Positions 53,524 to 62,282 of a DNA stretch of 64,000 nucleotides are shown here, in pieces (position 1 is the first letter of the stretch; every line of letters begins with the position of its first letter). The stretch comes from Pacificoceanicola onchidii. Lineage in GTDB: Bacteria; Pseudomonadota; Alphaproteobacteria; Rhodobacterales; Rhodobacteraceae. A program made the translations under genes and the position numbers. Location: positions 248,001 through 312,000 of the forward strand of contig NZ_SRXY01000007.1 in the NCBI RefSeq assembly GCF_004804335.1, written 5' to 3'. Below the pieces are notes generated by a model. It worked only from the letters and a program-made list of their open reading frames with translations, made no database searches and was not told the origin of the DNA.

Positions 53524-54372
53524 ATGAAAATCAAGGCACTGACGGCAGTTACGCTCCTGCTCGCGGCACCCATGGCGATGGCGGGCGGCGCCGATGATGA
53601 CACGCTGGTCATCAACGAAGAGCTCGAAATGGTCACCAAGACCGCTGCGCCTGCGCATATGGAAAACGTCGACGAAATCATGTCGGGCTGGCACTTCCGC
53701 TCGGATGAAACCCAGGCGCTCCAGATGGACGACTTCGACAACCCGGGCATGATCTTTGTCGATCAGGGCATGGATGTGTGGAACACCGCCGAAGGCAGCG
53801 AAGGCAAGGCCTGCGCCGATTGTCACGGTGATCCGGCAGACAGCATGGCGGGTGTCGCGGCGACCTATCCGAAGTGGAACGACGCCTCCGAAGAAGTCCG
53901 CACCTTGCAGATGCAGATCAACGGTTGCCGCACAGAGCGTATGGGCGCCGAAGCGTACAAGTATGATGCGGGCACGGCGATCAACGTCGAAGCGATGATC
54001 ACCTCGCATTCGCGCGGCATGCCGGTGAACGTGGCCATCGACGGCCCGGCAGAGGCCATGTGGGAAGAGGGCAAGGAACTCTACTACACCCGCACCGGTC
54101 AGCTCGAACTGTCCTGCGCGAACTGCCACGAGGACAACTACGGCAACTACATCCGCGCCGACCACCTCAGCCAGGGTCAGATCAACGGGTTCCCGACCTA
54201 CCGTCTGAAGAACGCGAAGCTGAACGGCGTGCACAGCCGCTTCAAGGGATGCGTGCGCGACACCCGCGCCGAAACCTACAGCCCCGGCTCTGCTGAGTTC
54301 GTCGCGCTTGAACTCTACGTGAAATCGCGCGCCAACGGCCTGTCGGTCGAAGGCCCCTCGGTTCGCAACTAA
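53524..54372 (+). CDS. soxA: Sulfur oxidation dihaem cytochrome c SoxA
   Basis: A 282-residue dihaem cytochrome with a signal peptide ending PMAMAGG. Haem motifs are C97-A-D-C-H101 and C198-A-N-C-H202. Cys243 (FKGCVRDTRAETY) is the active-site cysteine that ligates the second haem and carries a persulfide. The dihaem form is typical of Paracoccus and Rhodovulum. It forms SoxXA with SoxX. A terminator follows, yet soxB starts just beyond. Confidence 0.96.
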   Translation: MKIKALTAVTLLLAAPMAMAGGADDDTLVINEELEMVTKTAAPAHMENVDEIMSGWHFRSDETQALQMDDFDNPGMIFVDQGMDVWNTAEGSEGKACADCHGDPADSMAGVAATYPKWNDASEEVRTLQMQINGCRTERMGAEAYKYDAGTAINVEAMITSHSRGMPVNVAIDGPAEAMWEEGKELYYTRTGQLELSCANCHEDNYGNYIRADHLSQGQINGFPTYRLKNAKLNGVHSRFKGCVRDTRAETYSPGSAEFVALELYVKSRANGLSVEGPSVRN

Positions 54373-54386
54373 CCTCACCCTCAAAG

Positions 54387-54417
54387 CCCCGCGGTTTTCG
54401 CTAATCGCGGGGTTTTT
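54387..54417 (+). terminator. Terminator-like hairpin between soxA and soxB
   Basis: CCCCGCG pairs with CGCGGGG around a 12-base loop, followed by TTTTT. It has intrinsic-terminator form, 14 bp after the soxA stop and about 60 bp before soxB. Partial termination would lower soxB-F expression relative to soxXYZA. Confidence 0.85.
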
Positions 54418-54479
54418 CGTTAACATCTTATTCACACATGCGCATGTGTGTCGCGAATAGAGAAAGAAAGTCCCTCCCC

Positions 54480-56180
54480 ATGATCTCAAGACGCGATTTT
54501 CTGCAGGTGTCTATGGCTGCCTCCGCCATGGTTGGTGCGTCCGGTTTCGGCAACTGGGCGCGTCTCGCTGCCCAGCAATCCCTGACTCAGGACCAACTGC
54601 TGGAATTTGACACCTTCGGCAACGTGAGCCTCATCCACGTCACCGACATCCATGCGCAGCTCAAGCCGATCTACTTCCGCGAACCGTCGATCAACATCGG
54701 CGTGGGCGGCAACAAGGGCGCGGTGCCCCATGTGACCGGTGCGGACTTCCGCAAGCTCTACGGCATCAATGACGGCTCCCCGACCCATTACGCCCTCAGC
54801 TCCGGCGATTTTTCCTCCCTCGCCCAGGCCTATGGCAAAGTGGGCGGCATGGACCGCGTGGCCACTGTGGTCAATTCCATCCGCGCCGCGCGCCCCGATG
54901 CGCTGCTGCTTGACGGTGGTGACACGTGGCACGGCTCCTACACTTGCTATCACACCGAAGGCCAGGACATGGTCAACGTGATGAATGCACTGAAGCCGGA
55001 CGCGATGACCTTCCACTGGGAGTTCACGCTGGGCTCTGAGCGGGTGCAGGAACTGGTCGAAGGGCTGCCCTTTGCCGCGCTGGGTCAGAACATCTTTGAC
55101 GCGGAATGGGACGAGCCCGCCGAAGATCTCTTCCCGCCGTACAAATTCTTCGAGCGCGGCGGCGTCAAGATCGCCGTCATCGGTCAGGCCTTCCCCTACA
55201 TGCCCATCGCCAACCCGCGTTGGATGTTCCCCGAATACTCCTTTGGCATTCGCGATGAGCGCATGCAGGAAATGGTCGACGAAGTGCGCGCCGCCGGGGC
55301 CGAACTGGTTGTCTGCCTGAGCCACAACGGCTTTGACGTGGACAAGAAAATGGCCAGCCGTGTCAAAGGGATCGACGTGATCCTGACCGGTCACACCCAT
55401 GACGCGCTGCCCGAGCCGGTTCTGATCGGCGAGACGATCCTGATCGCCTCCGGTTCAAACGGCAAGTTTGTCAGCCGCGTCGATCTCGACGTGCGCGACG
55501 GCCGCATGATGGGCTTCCGCCACAAGCTGATCCCGATCTTCTCGGACGTGATCGAGCCGGACAAGGACATGGCCGCTTTGATCGACGCCGAACGCGCGCC
55601 TTACAAGGCCGACCTGGAAGAGGTGGTCGGCCAGACCGACACGCTCCTCTATCGCCGTGGCAACTTCAACGGTTCCTGGGACGACCTGATCTGCGACGCG
55701 CTGATTTCCGAGCGTGAAGCGGACATCGCCATGTCGCCCGGCGTGCGTTGGGGTCCGAGCCTGATCCCCGGTGACGACATCACCCGCGAAGACATCTGGA
55801 ACGTGACGTCCATGAGCTATGGCGAAGCGTACCGCTCTGAAATGACCGGTGAATTCATCAAGGTGATCCTTGAGGACGTCGCCGACAACATCTTCAACCC
55901 CGATCCCTACTACCAGCAGGGTGGCGACATGGTCCGCATCGGCGGCATGGCCTACCGCTGCGACGTGAGCAAGCCGCAGGGCGAGCGGATCAGCGACATG
56001 ACCCTGCTCAAGACGGGTGAAGCCATTGATCCGTCGAAGAATTACGTCGTCGCGGGCTGGGCTTCGGTCAACGAAGGCACCGAAGGACCGCCGATCTGGG
56101 ACGTGGTGGAAAGCCATATTCGGAAACTGGGAACAGTGACGCTGGAGCCCAACAACAGTGTTGAAGTTGCAGGCCTTTAA
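54480..56180 (+). CDS. soxB: Thiosulfohydrolase SoxB
   Basis: A 566-residue dimanganese enzyme that releases sulfate from SoxY-bound thiosulfonate. A Tat signal starts MISRRDFLQVSMAAS. The metal and catalytic motifs are HVTDIHAQ (53-60), GGDTWHGS (146-153) and GHTHD (304-308). I chose the ATG at 54480 because the Tat motif starts there. The protein is a 5'-nucleotidase relative. Confidence 0.97.
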   Translation: MISRRDFLQVSMAASAMVGASGFGNWARLAAQQSLTQDQLLEFDTFGNVSLIHVTDIHAQLKPIYFREPSINIGVGGNKGAVPHVTGADFRKLYGINDGSPTHYALSSGDFSSLAQAYGKVGGMDRVATVVNSIRAARPDALLLDGGDTWHGSYTCYHTEGQDMVNVMNALKPDAMTFHWEFTLGSERVQELVEGLPFAALGQNIFDAEWDEPAEDLFPPYKFFERGGVKIAVIGQAFPYMPIANPRWMFPEYSFGIRDERMQEMVDEVRAAGAELVVCLSHNGFDVDKKMASRVKGIDVILTGHTHDALPEPVLIGETILIASGSNGKFVSRVDLDVRDGRMMGFRHKLIPIFSDVIEPDKDMAALIDAERAPYKADLEEVVGQTDTLLYRRGNFNGSWDDLICDALISEREADIAMSPGVRWGPSLIPGDDITREDIWNVTSMSYGEAYRSEMTGEFIKVILEDVADNIFNPDPYYQQGGDMVRIGGMAYRCDVSKPQGERISDMTLLKTGEAIDPSKNYVVAGWASVNEGTEGPPIWDVVESHIRKLGTVTLEPNNSVEVAGL

Positions 56181-56207
56181 GGCCGCAACGACAAGAGGAG
56201 ACAAGCC

Positions 56208-57485
56208 ATGAGTACAGAGAACAAGGGCGCCTCGCGCCGCCAGTTCCTGACCGGAGCCGCCGCTCTTGGGGCGGGAACAGTCGCAGCCGCAACCGCGCGC
56301 GCCGCCGGTCCGGACCCGTTGATCACCGAAGTTCAGGATTGGGCCAGCGGCCTTGGCGATGGCGTTGACGCAACGCCCTACGGCCTGCCGATCGAGTTCG
56401 AAGAAGACGTGATCCGCCGCAACGTCGAATGGTTGACCGCCGACACGATCAGCTCGATCAACTTCACGCCGATCCACGCGCTTGACGGCACGATCACCCC
56501 GCAGGGTTGCGCCTTCGAGCGTCACCACTCCGGCGCGATTGAACTTAAAAAAGACGATTATCGCCTGATGATCAATGGCTTGGTCGACAAGCCGCTGGTC
56601 TTCACCTACGCCGATCTCGAACGCTTCCCGCGTGAGCAGCACGTCTACTTCTGTGAATGCGCGGCGAACACCGGCATGGAATGGGCAGGCGCGCAGCTCA
56701 ACGGCGCGCAGTTCACCCACGGCATGATCCACAACATGGAATACACTGGCGTGCCGCTGCGCACCCTGCTCGAAGAGGCAGGCCTGACCGCCGCCGGCGA
56801 TTTCAAGGACAAGTGGGTTTACGTCGAAGGCGCGGACGCCTCGTCCAACGGCCGCTCCATTCCGATGGAAAAGGCGATGGACGACGTTCTGGTCGCATTC
56901 AAGGCCAACGGCGAAGCGCTGCGCAAAGAGCACGGCTACCCGGTGCGCCTTGTCGTACCCGGTTGGGAAGGCAACATGTGGGTCAAGTGGCTCCGCCGCG
57001 CCGAGGTCATGGATGCCCCGGTCGAGAGCCGCGAAGAGACCTCGAAGTACACGGACACACTCGAAGACGGCACTTCGCGCAAGTGGACCTGGGTCATGGA
57101 CGCCAAGTCCGTGGTCACCAGCCCCAGCCCGCAGTCCCCGATCAAGCACGGCCACGGCCCGCTTGTGATCACCGGGATGGCGTGGTCCGGCCATGGCAAG
57201 ATCACCCGCGTCGATGTCTCCAAAGACGGTGGCAAGACATGGGAAACCGCGCGCCTGTCCGACGGCGGGACCGACAAGGGCCTGTCGCGCTTCTACCTCG
57301 ACACCACATGGAACGGCGAAGAGATGCTGCTGCAGTCCCGTGCGATGGACGAGACCGGATATGTTCAGCCGACCAAGGCGCAGTTGCGTGAAGTGCGCGG
57401 CCTGAACTCGATCTATCACAACAACTGCATCCAGACATGGCATGTGAAAGCCGATGGGGAGGCTGAGAATGTCGAAGTCTCTTAA
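56208..57485 (+). CDS. soxC: Sulfane dehydrogenase molybdenum subunit SoxC
   Basis: A 425-residue molybdenum enzyme of the sulfite oxidase family that, with SoxD, oxidises the sulfane sulfur on SoxY. It has a Tat signal (SRRQFLTGAAALGAG), the Mo-ligand Cys151 (FCECAANTG), and TPQGCAFERHHSG. GAGGAGAC precedes the ATG. The last 17 bp overlap soxD. Confidence 0.97.
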   Translation: MSTENKGASRRQFLTGAAALGAGTVAAATARAAGPDPLITEVQDWASGLGDGVDATPYGLPIEFEEDVIRRNVEWLTADTISSINFTPIHALDGTITPQGCAFERHHSGAIELKKDDYRLMINGLVDKPLVFTYADLERFPREQHVYFCECAANTGMEWAGAQLNGAQFTHGMIHNMEYTGVPLRTLLEEAGLTAAGDFKDKWVYVEGADASSNGRSIPMEKAMDDVLVAFKANGEALRKEHGYPVRLVVPGWEGNMWVKWLRRAEVMDAPVESREETSKYTDTLEDGTSRKWTWVMDAKSVVTSPSPQSPIKHGHGPLVITGMAWSGHGKITRVDVSKDGGKTWETARLSDGGTDKGLSRFYLDTTWNGEEMLLQSRAMDETGYVQPTKAQLREVRGLNSIYHNNCIQTWHVKADGEAENVEVS

Positions 57486-59394
57486 CCTCTATGCCGGAGC
57501 GGTCTTCGGGATAGGGGGGATGTTGGTTGGCGGTTACATCTTCGCCAACGGCAATGTGTCAAAGGTTCCCGAAAACCCGCCGACCCTTGCTCCTCTGTCC
57601 GAAGAAGCGCTTGCCGCGATCAAGGCGCGCGATGACGCGCGTGAAGCCGCCAGGGTCGCCGAAGCGGAAGCCGCAGCATCGGCAGCCGCCGCAGCCGAGG
57701 CGGCCGCAGCAGCTGCTGCTGCGCCTGCGGCAGAAGAAGAGCCTGCGCCCGCGATGGAAACGGCAACCGCCACCACCGGCGAAGGCCTCGTTTTCGCCCT
57801 CGGTCGCACGGCCCACGCCGAAGAACTGGCGGCTTGGGATGTGGACGTTCTGCCCGACGGCACCGGCCTGCCGGATGGCTCCGGCAACGCCTTTGACGGC
57901 GAAGGCATCTTCGAGGACAACTGCGCCTCCTGCCACGGCTCCTTTGCCGAAGGTGTGGACAACTGGCCGAAACTGGCTGGCGGCGAAGGTTCCCTCGCGG
58001 ACGAAGACCCTTTGAAAACAGTGGGGTCCTACTGGCCCTACCTGTCCACGGTCTGGGATTACGTGCACCGCTCGATGCCCTTCGGCAACGCGCAATCGCT
58101 CAGCGCGGACGAGACCTACGCCATCGTGGCCTACATCCTTTATTCCAACGACATGATCGACGACGATTTCGAACTGTCACGGGACACATGGGGTGAGGTG
58201 GAGATGCTGAACGCCGGAGGCTTCATCGTCGATGACCGCGAAGCCACGGAGTACAGCCAGTGGCGCGGCGAGCCTTGCATGGAAAACTGCAAGGACGGCA
58301 CCGTGGAAGTCTCTATGCGTGCCACAGTTCTCGATGTCACGCCGGATGAAGAGGGCGCTGCCCCAGCCGCGGAAGAAACCGCCACCGCATCCGCCACCAC
58401 CGGCGAAGGCCTCGTTTTCGCCCTCGGTCGCATGGCCCACGCCGAAGAACTGGCGGCTTGGGATGTGGACGTTCTGCCCGACGGCACCGGCCTGCCGGAT
58501 GGCTCCGGCAACGCATTCGACGGCGAAGGCATCTTCGAGGACAATTGCGCCTCCTGCCACGGCTCCTTTGCGGAAGGCGTGGACAACTGGCCGAAGCTGG
58601 CTGGCGGCGAAGGTTCCCTCGCGGACGAAGACCCTTTGAAAACAGTGGGGTCCTACTGGCCCTACCTGTCCACGGTCTGGGACTATGTGCATCGCTCGAT
58701 GCCCTTCGGCAACGCCCAGTCGCTCAGCGCGGATGAGACCTACGCCATCGTGGCCTACATCCTTTATTCCAACGACATGATCGACGACGATTTCGAACTG
58801 TCACGGGAGACCTGGGGTGAGGTGGAGATGCTGAACGCCGGAGGCTTCATCGTCGATGACCGCGAAGCCACGGAGTACAGCCAGTGGCGCGGCGAGCCTT
58901 GCATGGAAAACTGCAAGGACGGCACCGTCGAGGTGACCATGCGCGCCACAGTTCTTGACGTGACCCCCGATGAGGAGGGCACGGAAGCGGCTGAGGCGGC
59001 TCCGGAAGAGCAGGTTGCCCAGGTGACCGAGACCGCTCCGGCGGCTGAGACCGTGGCCGAAGAACCCGCCGCAGCAGGTGGTCTTGATCCTGAGCTGGTT
59101 GCGGCTGGTGAGAAGGTCTTCAAGAAGTGCAAGTCCTGCCACAAGGTTGACGGCGGCAAAGGCACAGGCCCGTACCTGAACGGTGTCTGGGGTCGCGCGA
59201 TTGGCGGCGTCGAAGGTTTCAAGTACTCTGGAGCCATGGCCGAACACGGCGGCGTCTGGGACGAGGAGACCATGTCTGCCTTCCTGACCAAGCCGAAAGC
59301 CTACATCAAGGGGACCCGGATGTCCTTTGCGGGCCTGCGCAAGCAAGGCGACATCGATGCGGTAAACGCATATCTCCAGTCGATCAGCCAGTAA
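57469..59394 (+). CDS. soxD: SoxD cytochrome c subunit with tandemly duplicated haem domain
   Basis: SoxD is the electron-accepting cytochrome of the SoxCD complex. Usual SoxD proteins (about 384 residues in Paracoccus) have two haems. This one has 641 residues and three CXXCH motifs: CASCH (152-156), CASCH (360-364) and CKSCH (554-558). Residues 101-296 and 309-504 are near-identical copies of the first domain. An N-terminal membrane segment (residues about 6-26) is followed by an Ala/Glu-rich linker; the last domain resembles class I cytochrome c. The start at 57469 has GGGGAGG upstream and overlaps soxC by 17 bp. The frame is intact across both copies. Confidence 0.93.
   Translation: MSKSLNLYAGAVFGIGGMLVGGYIFANGNVSKVPENPPTLAPLSEEALAAIKARDDAREAARVAEAEAAASAAAAAEAAAAAAAAPAAEEEPAPAMETATATTGEGLVFALGRTAHAEELAAWDVDVLPDGTGLPDGSGNAFDGEGIFEDNCASCHGSFAEGVDNWPKLAGGEGSLADEDPLKTVGSYWPYLSTVWDYVHRSMPFGNAQSLSADETYAIVAYILYSNDMIDDDFELSRDTWGEVEMLNAGGFIVDDREATEYSQWRGEPCMENCKDGTVEVSMRATVLDVTPDEEGAAPAAEETATASATTGEGLVFALGRMAHAEELAAWDVDVLPDGTGLPDGSGNAFDGEGIFEDNCASCHGSFAEGVDNWPKLAGGEGSLADEDPLKTVGSYWPYLSTVWDYVHRSMPFGNAQSLSADETYAIVAYILYSNDMIDDDFELSRETWGEVEMLNAGGFIVDDREATEYSQWRGEPCMENCKDGTVEVTMRATVLDVTPDEEGTEAAEAAPEEQVAQVTETAPAAETVAEEPAAAGGLDPELVAAGEKVFKKCKSCHKVDGGKGTGPYLNGVWGRAIGGVEGFKYSGAMAEHGGVWDEETMSAFLTKPKAYIKGTRMSFAGLRKQGDIDAVNAYLQSISQ
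57769..58980 (+). repeat. Tandem 588-bp direct repeat inside soxD
   Basis: Copy 1 is 57769-58356 and copy 2 is 58393-58980, offset by 624 bp (208 codons), with a 36-bp linker. My by-eye alignment finds about 27 base differences, of which only three change residues (Thr-Met, Asp-Glu, Ser-Thr). About 12 of the differences fall in the last 50 bp. Confidence 0.93.
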
Positions 59395-59421
59395 GGCTGC
59401 GACAGAGGCTCAATGACAAGA

Positions 59422-59448
59422 CCATGCCCGCGAAACCCGTGGGCATGG
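59422..59448 (+). other. Hairpin between soxD and soxE
   Basis: CCATGCCC pairs with GGGCATGG around an 11-base loop, followed by TTTGC. It lies 27 bp after the soxD stop. It is terminator-like but with a weak T run, and may attenuate expression of soxE. Confidence 0.65.
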
Positions 59449-59469
59449 TTTGCACTGGGAGGGATAGAT

Positions 59470-60453
59470 TTGGCGACGAACCTCAATGTTCTCGCCCCCA
59501 TTCTTGGCGGTACAGCCCTTGTGCTGGGTATTGCCTATGGGGTGACGGCGCGCGATTATCGCGGTGCCGAGATTACAGCCGCACTCAGCCAGGCTGCCGC
59601 GTCGGAGCAAACCGCAGAGGCGGCGACGGAGAAACTCTCCGGGCTGCGCGCCGAAGTGACGGCTTTGACAGAACAATCCGAAGCACAGCTTGCAGAGATC
59701 GCGGCTTTGAAAGAGCAGCTGGCCTCCGCCCAAAGCGCTGCCGCCGCCGCGCCGGTTGCGAAGGCGGAACCAGAGCCCGAACCGGAAGAGACCGAACAGG
59801 TCGCGGCGTCGGAGTCGCCTTTTGGTGATCCCGCGAACGGGGCCGAGGTGTTCAAGAAATGCAGCGGCTGCCACCAGATCGGCGATGGGGCGGTGCACCG
59901 CACCGGGCCGCATCTGAACGGGGTTTTCGGCCGCCGCGCCGGTGAATTCCAGGACTTCAAATATTCCAAGGGCATGGAACGTGCATTCAGCGATGGCATG
60001 GTCTGGGATGCGGAGCATCTTGACGCCTATATCGAGAACCCGCGCGCGCTGGTGTCCGGCACCCGCATGTCATTCCGGGGGATCAAGGACCCGCAGGACC
60101 GGCATGATCTGGTCGCCTACCTGCGCGACTTCTCGGACAATCCGCAAAACATCCCGGAATCTGCGCCAACAGCGGCGGCGCGAGAAGTGGAACTGCCGCC
60201 GGAGATCCTCGCGATGGTGGGCGATCGGGACTATGGCGAATACCTCGCCTCCGAATGTCTGACCTGCCACAAGCAGGACGGCGCAGACGACGGCATTCCG
60301 TCGATTGTCTACTGGCCGACCGAGGACTTCGTTGTCGCCATGCACGCCTATAAGCAGAAATTGCGGCCGCATCCCGTCATGCAGTTGATGGCCGGGCGTC
60401 TGAGCGACGAGGAAATCGCCGCGCTGGCCGCCTATTTTGCGGAAATCGAGTAG
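59470..60453 (+). CDS. soxE: Dihaem cytochrome c SoxE (membrane-anchored, flavocytochrome partner)
   Basis: A 327-residue dihaem cytochrome. It has an N-terminal membrane segment (about residues 7-26), a coiled-coil-like region with Glu/Ala repeats (about 33-90), an acidic Pro-rich linker, then haem motifs C131-S-G-C-H135 and C263-L-T-C-H267. SoxE accepts electrons from the flavoprotein SoxF. I chose the TTG start at 59470 because GGGAGGGA lies 4 bp upstream; an ATG at 59413 would run through the preceding hairpin. soxF follows after a 506-bp gap. Confidence 0.87.
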   Translation: MATNLNVLAPILGGTALVLGIAYGVTARDYRGAEITAALSQAAASEQTAEAATEKLSGLRAEVTALTEQSEAQLAEIAALKEQLASAQSAAAAAPVAKAEPEPEPEETEQVAASESPFGDPANGAEVFKKCSGCHQIGDGAVHRTGPHLNGVFGRRAGEFQDFKYSKGMERAFSDGMVWDAEHLDAYIENPRALVSGTRMSFRGIKDPQDRHDLVAYLRDFSDNPQNIPESAPTAAAREVELPPEILAMVGDRDYGEYLASECLTCHKQDGADDGIPSIVYWPTEDFVVAMHAYKQKLRPHPVMQLMAGRLSDEEIAALAAYFAEIE

Positions 60454-60614
60454 GGAAGGGTCTGGTATTCCACAGTTTTCTCACAGCGCCGAACATGGAA
60501 TGATGCGCCAAGAGCCGGTGCTCTTGGCTGGTCCGGACGGGTTTTCCGGAGACCAGCGTCATTTTTCCCGCGCGCACACACCGGGCAGGGCGCTGCCTTT
60601 GAGTGAGAAATCCG
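60454..60614. other. Gap between soxE and soxF, first part
   Basis: No known motif or gene is apparent in this stretch. It may hold a promoter for a small transcription unit that ends at the terminator at 60735. Confidence 0.4.
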
Positions 60615-60692
60615 ATGGCGTTCCGAACGCGAATCCTGCTTTTTGCCTCCGCGGTGGCCCTCGCCGCCGCCGTCGGAGCGCTGCCGGTCTGA
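60615..60692 (+). CDS. Possible 25-residue hydrophobic peptide
   Basis: An ATG opens a 25-residue frame (MAFRTRILLFASAVALAAAV then GALPV) that looks like a signal peptide or single membrane helix: basic start, then Leu/Ala/Val core. The upstream AGTGAGAAATCC is only a weak ribosome site. A terminator follows at 60735, so the unit could be transcribed separately. It may equally be chance or the remnant of a lost gene. Confidence 0.3.
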   Translation: MAFRTRILLFASAVALAAAVGALPV

Positions 60693-60734
60693 TCCCGCCC
60701 ACCGCGGCGGGCCCCGGTCCTATTGCAACAATGA

Positions 60735-60766
60735 AACGCCCCGTGGCTTCGGTGCCTCGGGGCGTT
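60735..60766. terminator. Bidirectional terminator between soxE and soxF
   Basis: AAACGCCCCGTGGC and GCCTCGGGGCGTTT form a stem with one mismatch around TTCG-GT, flanked by A and T runs. It lies 282 bp after soxE and 194 bp before soxF, so soxF probably has its own promoter. Confidence 0.88.
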
Positions 60767-60959
60767 TGTGTGAAAGTCGTCCCGCCCTGGTATCCAGCCT
60801 CTTCCAAGATCGCGAAAATCCCAATTAAACAATTGTGTAGCGGTGATCTAATGGTGCAGGATCGCGAGACGTCCTGCCGCAAAACGCGGCATCCGTTCGG
60901 GCCCAGGGGAGACACGGCCTGAGCAATTTGTCACTTAGTCCGACAGGAGGAAACAGGAC

Positions 60960-62228
60960 ATGACACTCAACAGAAGAGGGTTCCTCGGTGCCGGGGCCGC
61001 AGCGGCGGCCACGCTGTCCGCGCCTATGGTTCAGGCAGCCAGCCACGGCAAACCCAAGGTCGTCGTGATCGGCGGCGGCGCCGGCGGTGCCACCGCTGCG
61101 CGTTACATCGCCAAGGACAGCAAGGGTGAGATCGACGTCACCCTGATCGAGCCGACGCGGGTGTACTACACCTGTTTCTTCTCGAACCTGTACATCGGCG
61201 GCTTCCGCGAGCTTTCCAGCATCGGCCACAGCTATGGTACGCTGGCAGCAGAGTATGGCATCAACGTTGTGCACGACTGGGCAACCGGCGTGGACCGCGA
61301 CGCCAAAACCGTTGCGCTCGCTGGCGGCGGTAAGGTGCCTTATGATCGTCTGGTCATCAGCCCCGGTATCGATTTTGTCGACGGCGCGGTGCCCGGTTGG
61401 GATCTCGCAGCCCAGACCAAGATGCCGCATGCCTACAAGGCCGGAACCCAGTCCGAACTGCTCAAGCGCCAGATCATGGCCATGCCGGAAGGCGGCACCT
61501 ATGTCATGGTCGCCCCGCCGAACCCGTTCCGCTGCCCGCCCGGGCCGTACGAGCGGATTTCAATGGTTGCGCATGTGCTCAAAGAGACCAACCCGACCGC
61601 GAAAATCATCATCGCGGATCCCAAGCCGAAGTTCTCCAAGCAGGCGCTCTTCGAAGAGGGCTGGGAAAAGCACTATGGCGGTATGATCGAGCGTATCGGC
61701 CCCGACTTCGGTGGCGAAAACGTCTCGGTGAACGCCGATACGATGGAAGTCGATATCGACGGTGAAGTGGTCAAGGCTGACGTCTGCAACGTCATTCCTG
61801 CACAAAAAGCGGGCGCGATCTGTGATGCGGCTGCCCTGACCGAAGGCAACTGGGCCCCGGTCATCGGCCACACCATGCAGAGCCGTCTGGATGAAAATAT
61901 CCACATTCTTGGCGACGCAACCAACCAGGGTGACATGCCGAAGTCGGGCTTCTCCGCGAATTCTCAGGCGAAAGTTGCCGCCATGGCCGTGCGCGGCGCG
62001 CTGACCGGCTCCCGCGTGTTCCCGGCGAAGTTCTCCAACACCTGCTGGTCGCTGATCGACACCGACGACGGCGTCAAGGTGGGTGCGTCTTACGAGGCGA
62101 CCGACGAGAAAATCGCCAAGACCGACGGTTTTGTCAGCCAGACCGGCGAAGACGCCGAACTGCGCAAGCAGACCTATGAAGAGAGCGTTGGCTGGTACGA
62201 GGGTATCACCACCGACATGTTCGGCTGA
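60960..62228 (+). CDS. soxF: Flavocytochrome c sulfide dehydrogenase flavoprotein SoxF
   Basis: A 422-residue FAD protein that oxidises sulfide and passes electrons to SoxE. It has a Tat signal (MTLNRRGFLGAGAAAA), the dinucleotide fold VVVIGGGAGGATAA, Cys72 (YYTCFFSN), the expected covalent flavin attachment site, and Cys192 (RCPPGPYER) and Cys362 (SNTCWSL), the redox disulfide pair of the FccB family. GGAGGAAAC precedes the ATG. It is the last sox gene here. Confidence 0.95.
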   Translation: MTLNRRGFLGAGAAAAATLSAPMVQAASHGKPKVVVIGGGAGGATAARYIAKDSKGEIDVTLIEPTRVYYTCFFSNLYIGGFRELSSIGHSYGTLAAEYGINVVHDWATGVDRDAKTVALAGGGKVPYDRLVISPGIDFVDGAVPGWDLAAQTKMPHAYKAGTQSELLKRQIMAMPEGGTYVMVAPPNPFRCPPGPYERISMVAHVLKETNPTAKIIIADPKPKFSKQALFEEGWEKHYGGMIERIGPDFGGENVSVNADTMEVDIDGEVVKADVCNVIPAQKAGAICDAAALTEGNWAPVIGHTMQSRLDENIHILGDATNQGDMPKSGFSANSQAKVAAMAVRGALTGSRVFPAKFSNTCWSLIDTDDGVKVGASYEATDEKIAKTDGFVSQTGEDAELRKQTYEESVGWYEGITTDMFG

Positions 62229-62251
62229 TTTCTTCGAGCAGGACTATGTGG

Positions 62252-62282
62252 AGGGGCGGGCGTCGTGTCCGCCCCTTTGCTT
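62252..62282 (+). terminator. Intrinsic terminator after soxF
   Basis: AGGGGCGG pairs with CCGCCCCT around a nine-base loop, followed by TTGCTTT. It lies 24 bp after the soxF stop and ends the sox cluster. Confidence 0.85.

Noticed and set aside
55455-57443. 662-codon minus-strand frame opposite soxB and soxC
   Set aside because: Both sox genes are certain, and the antisense frame contains no motif I recognise.
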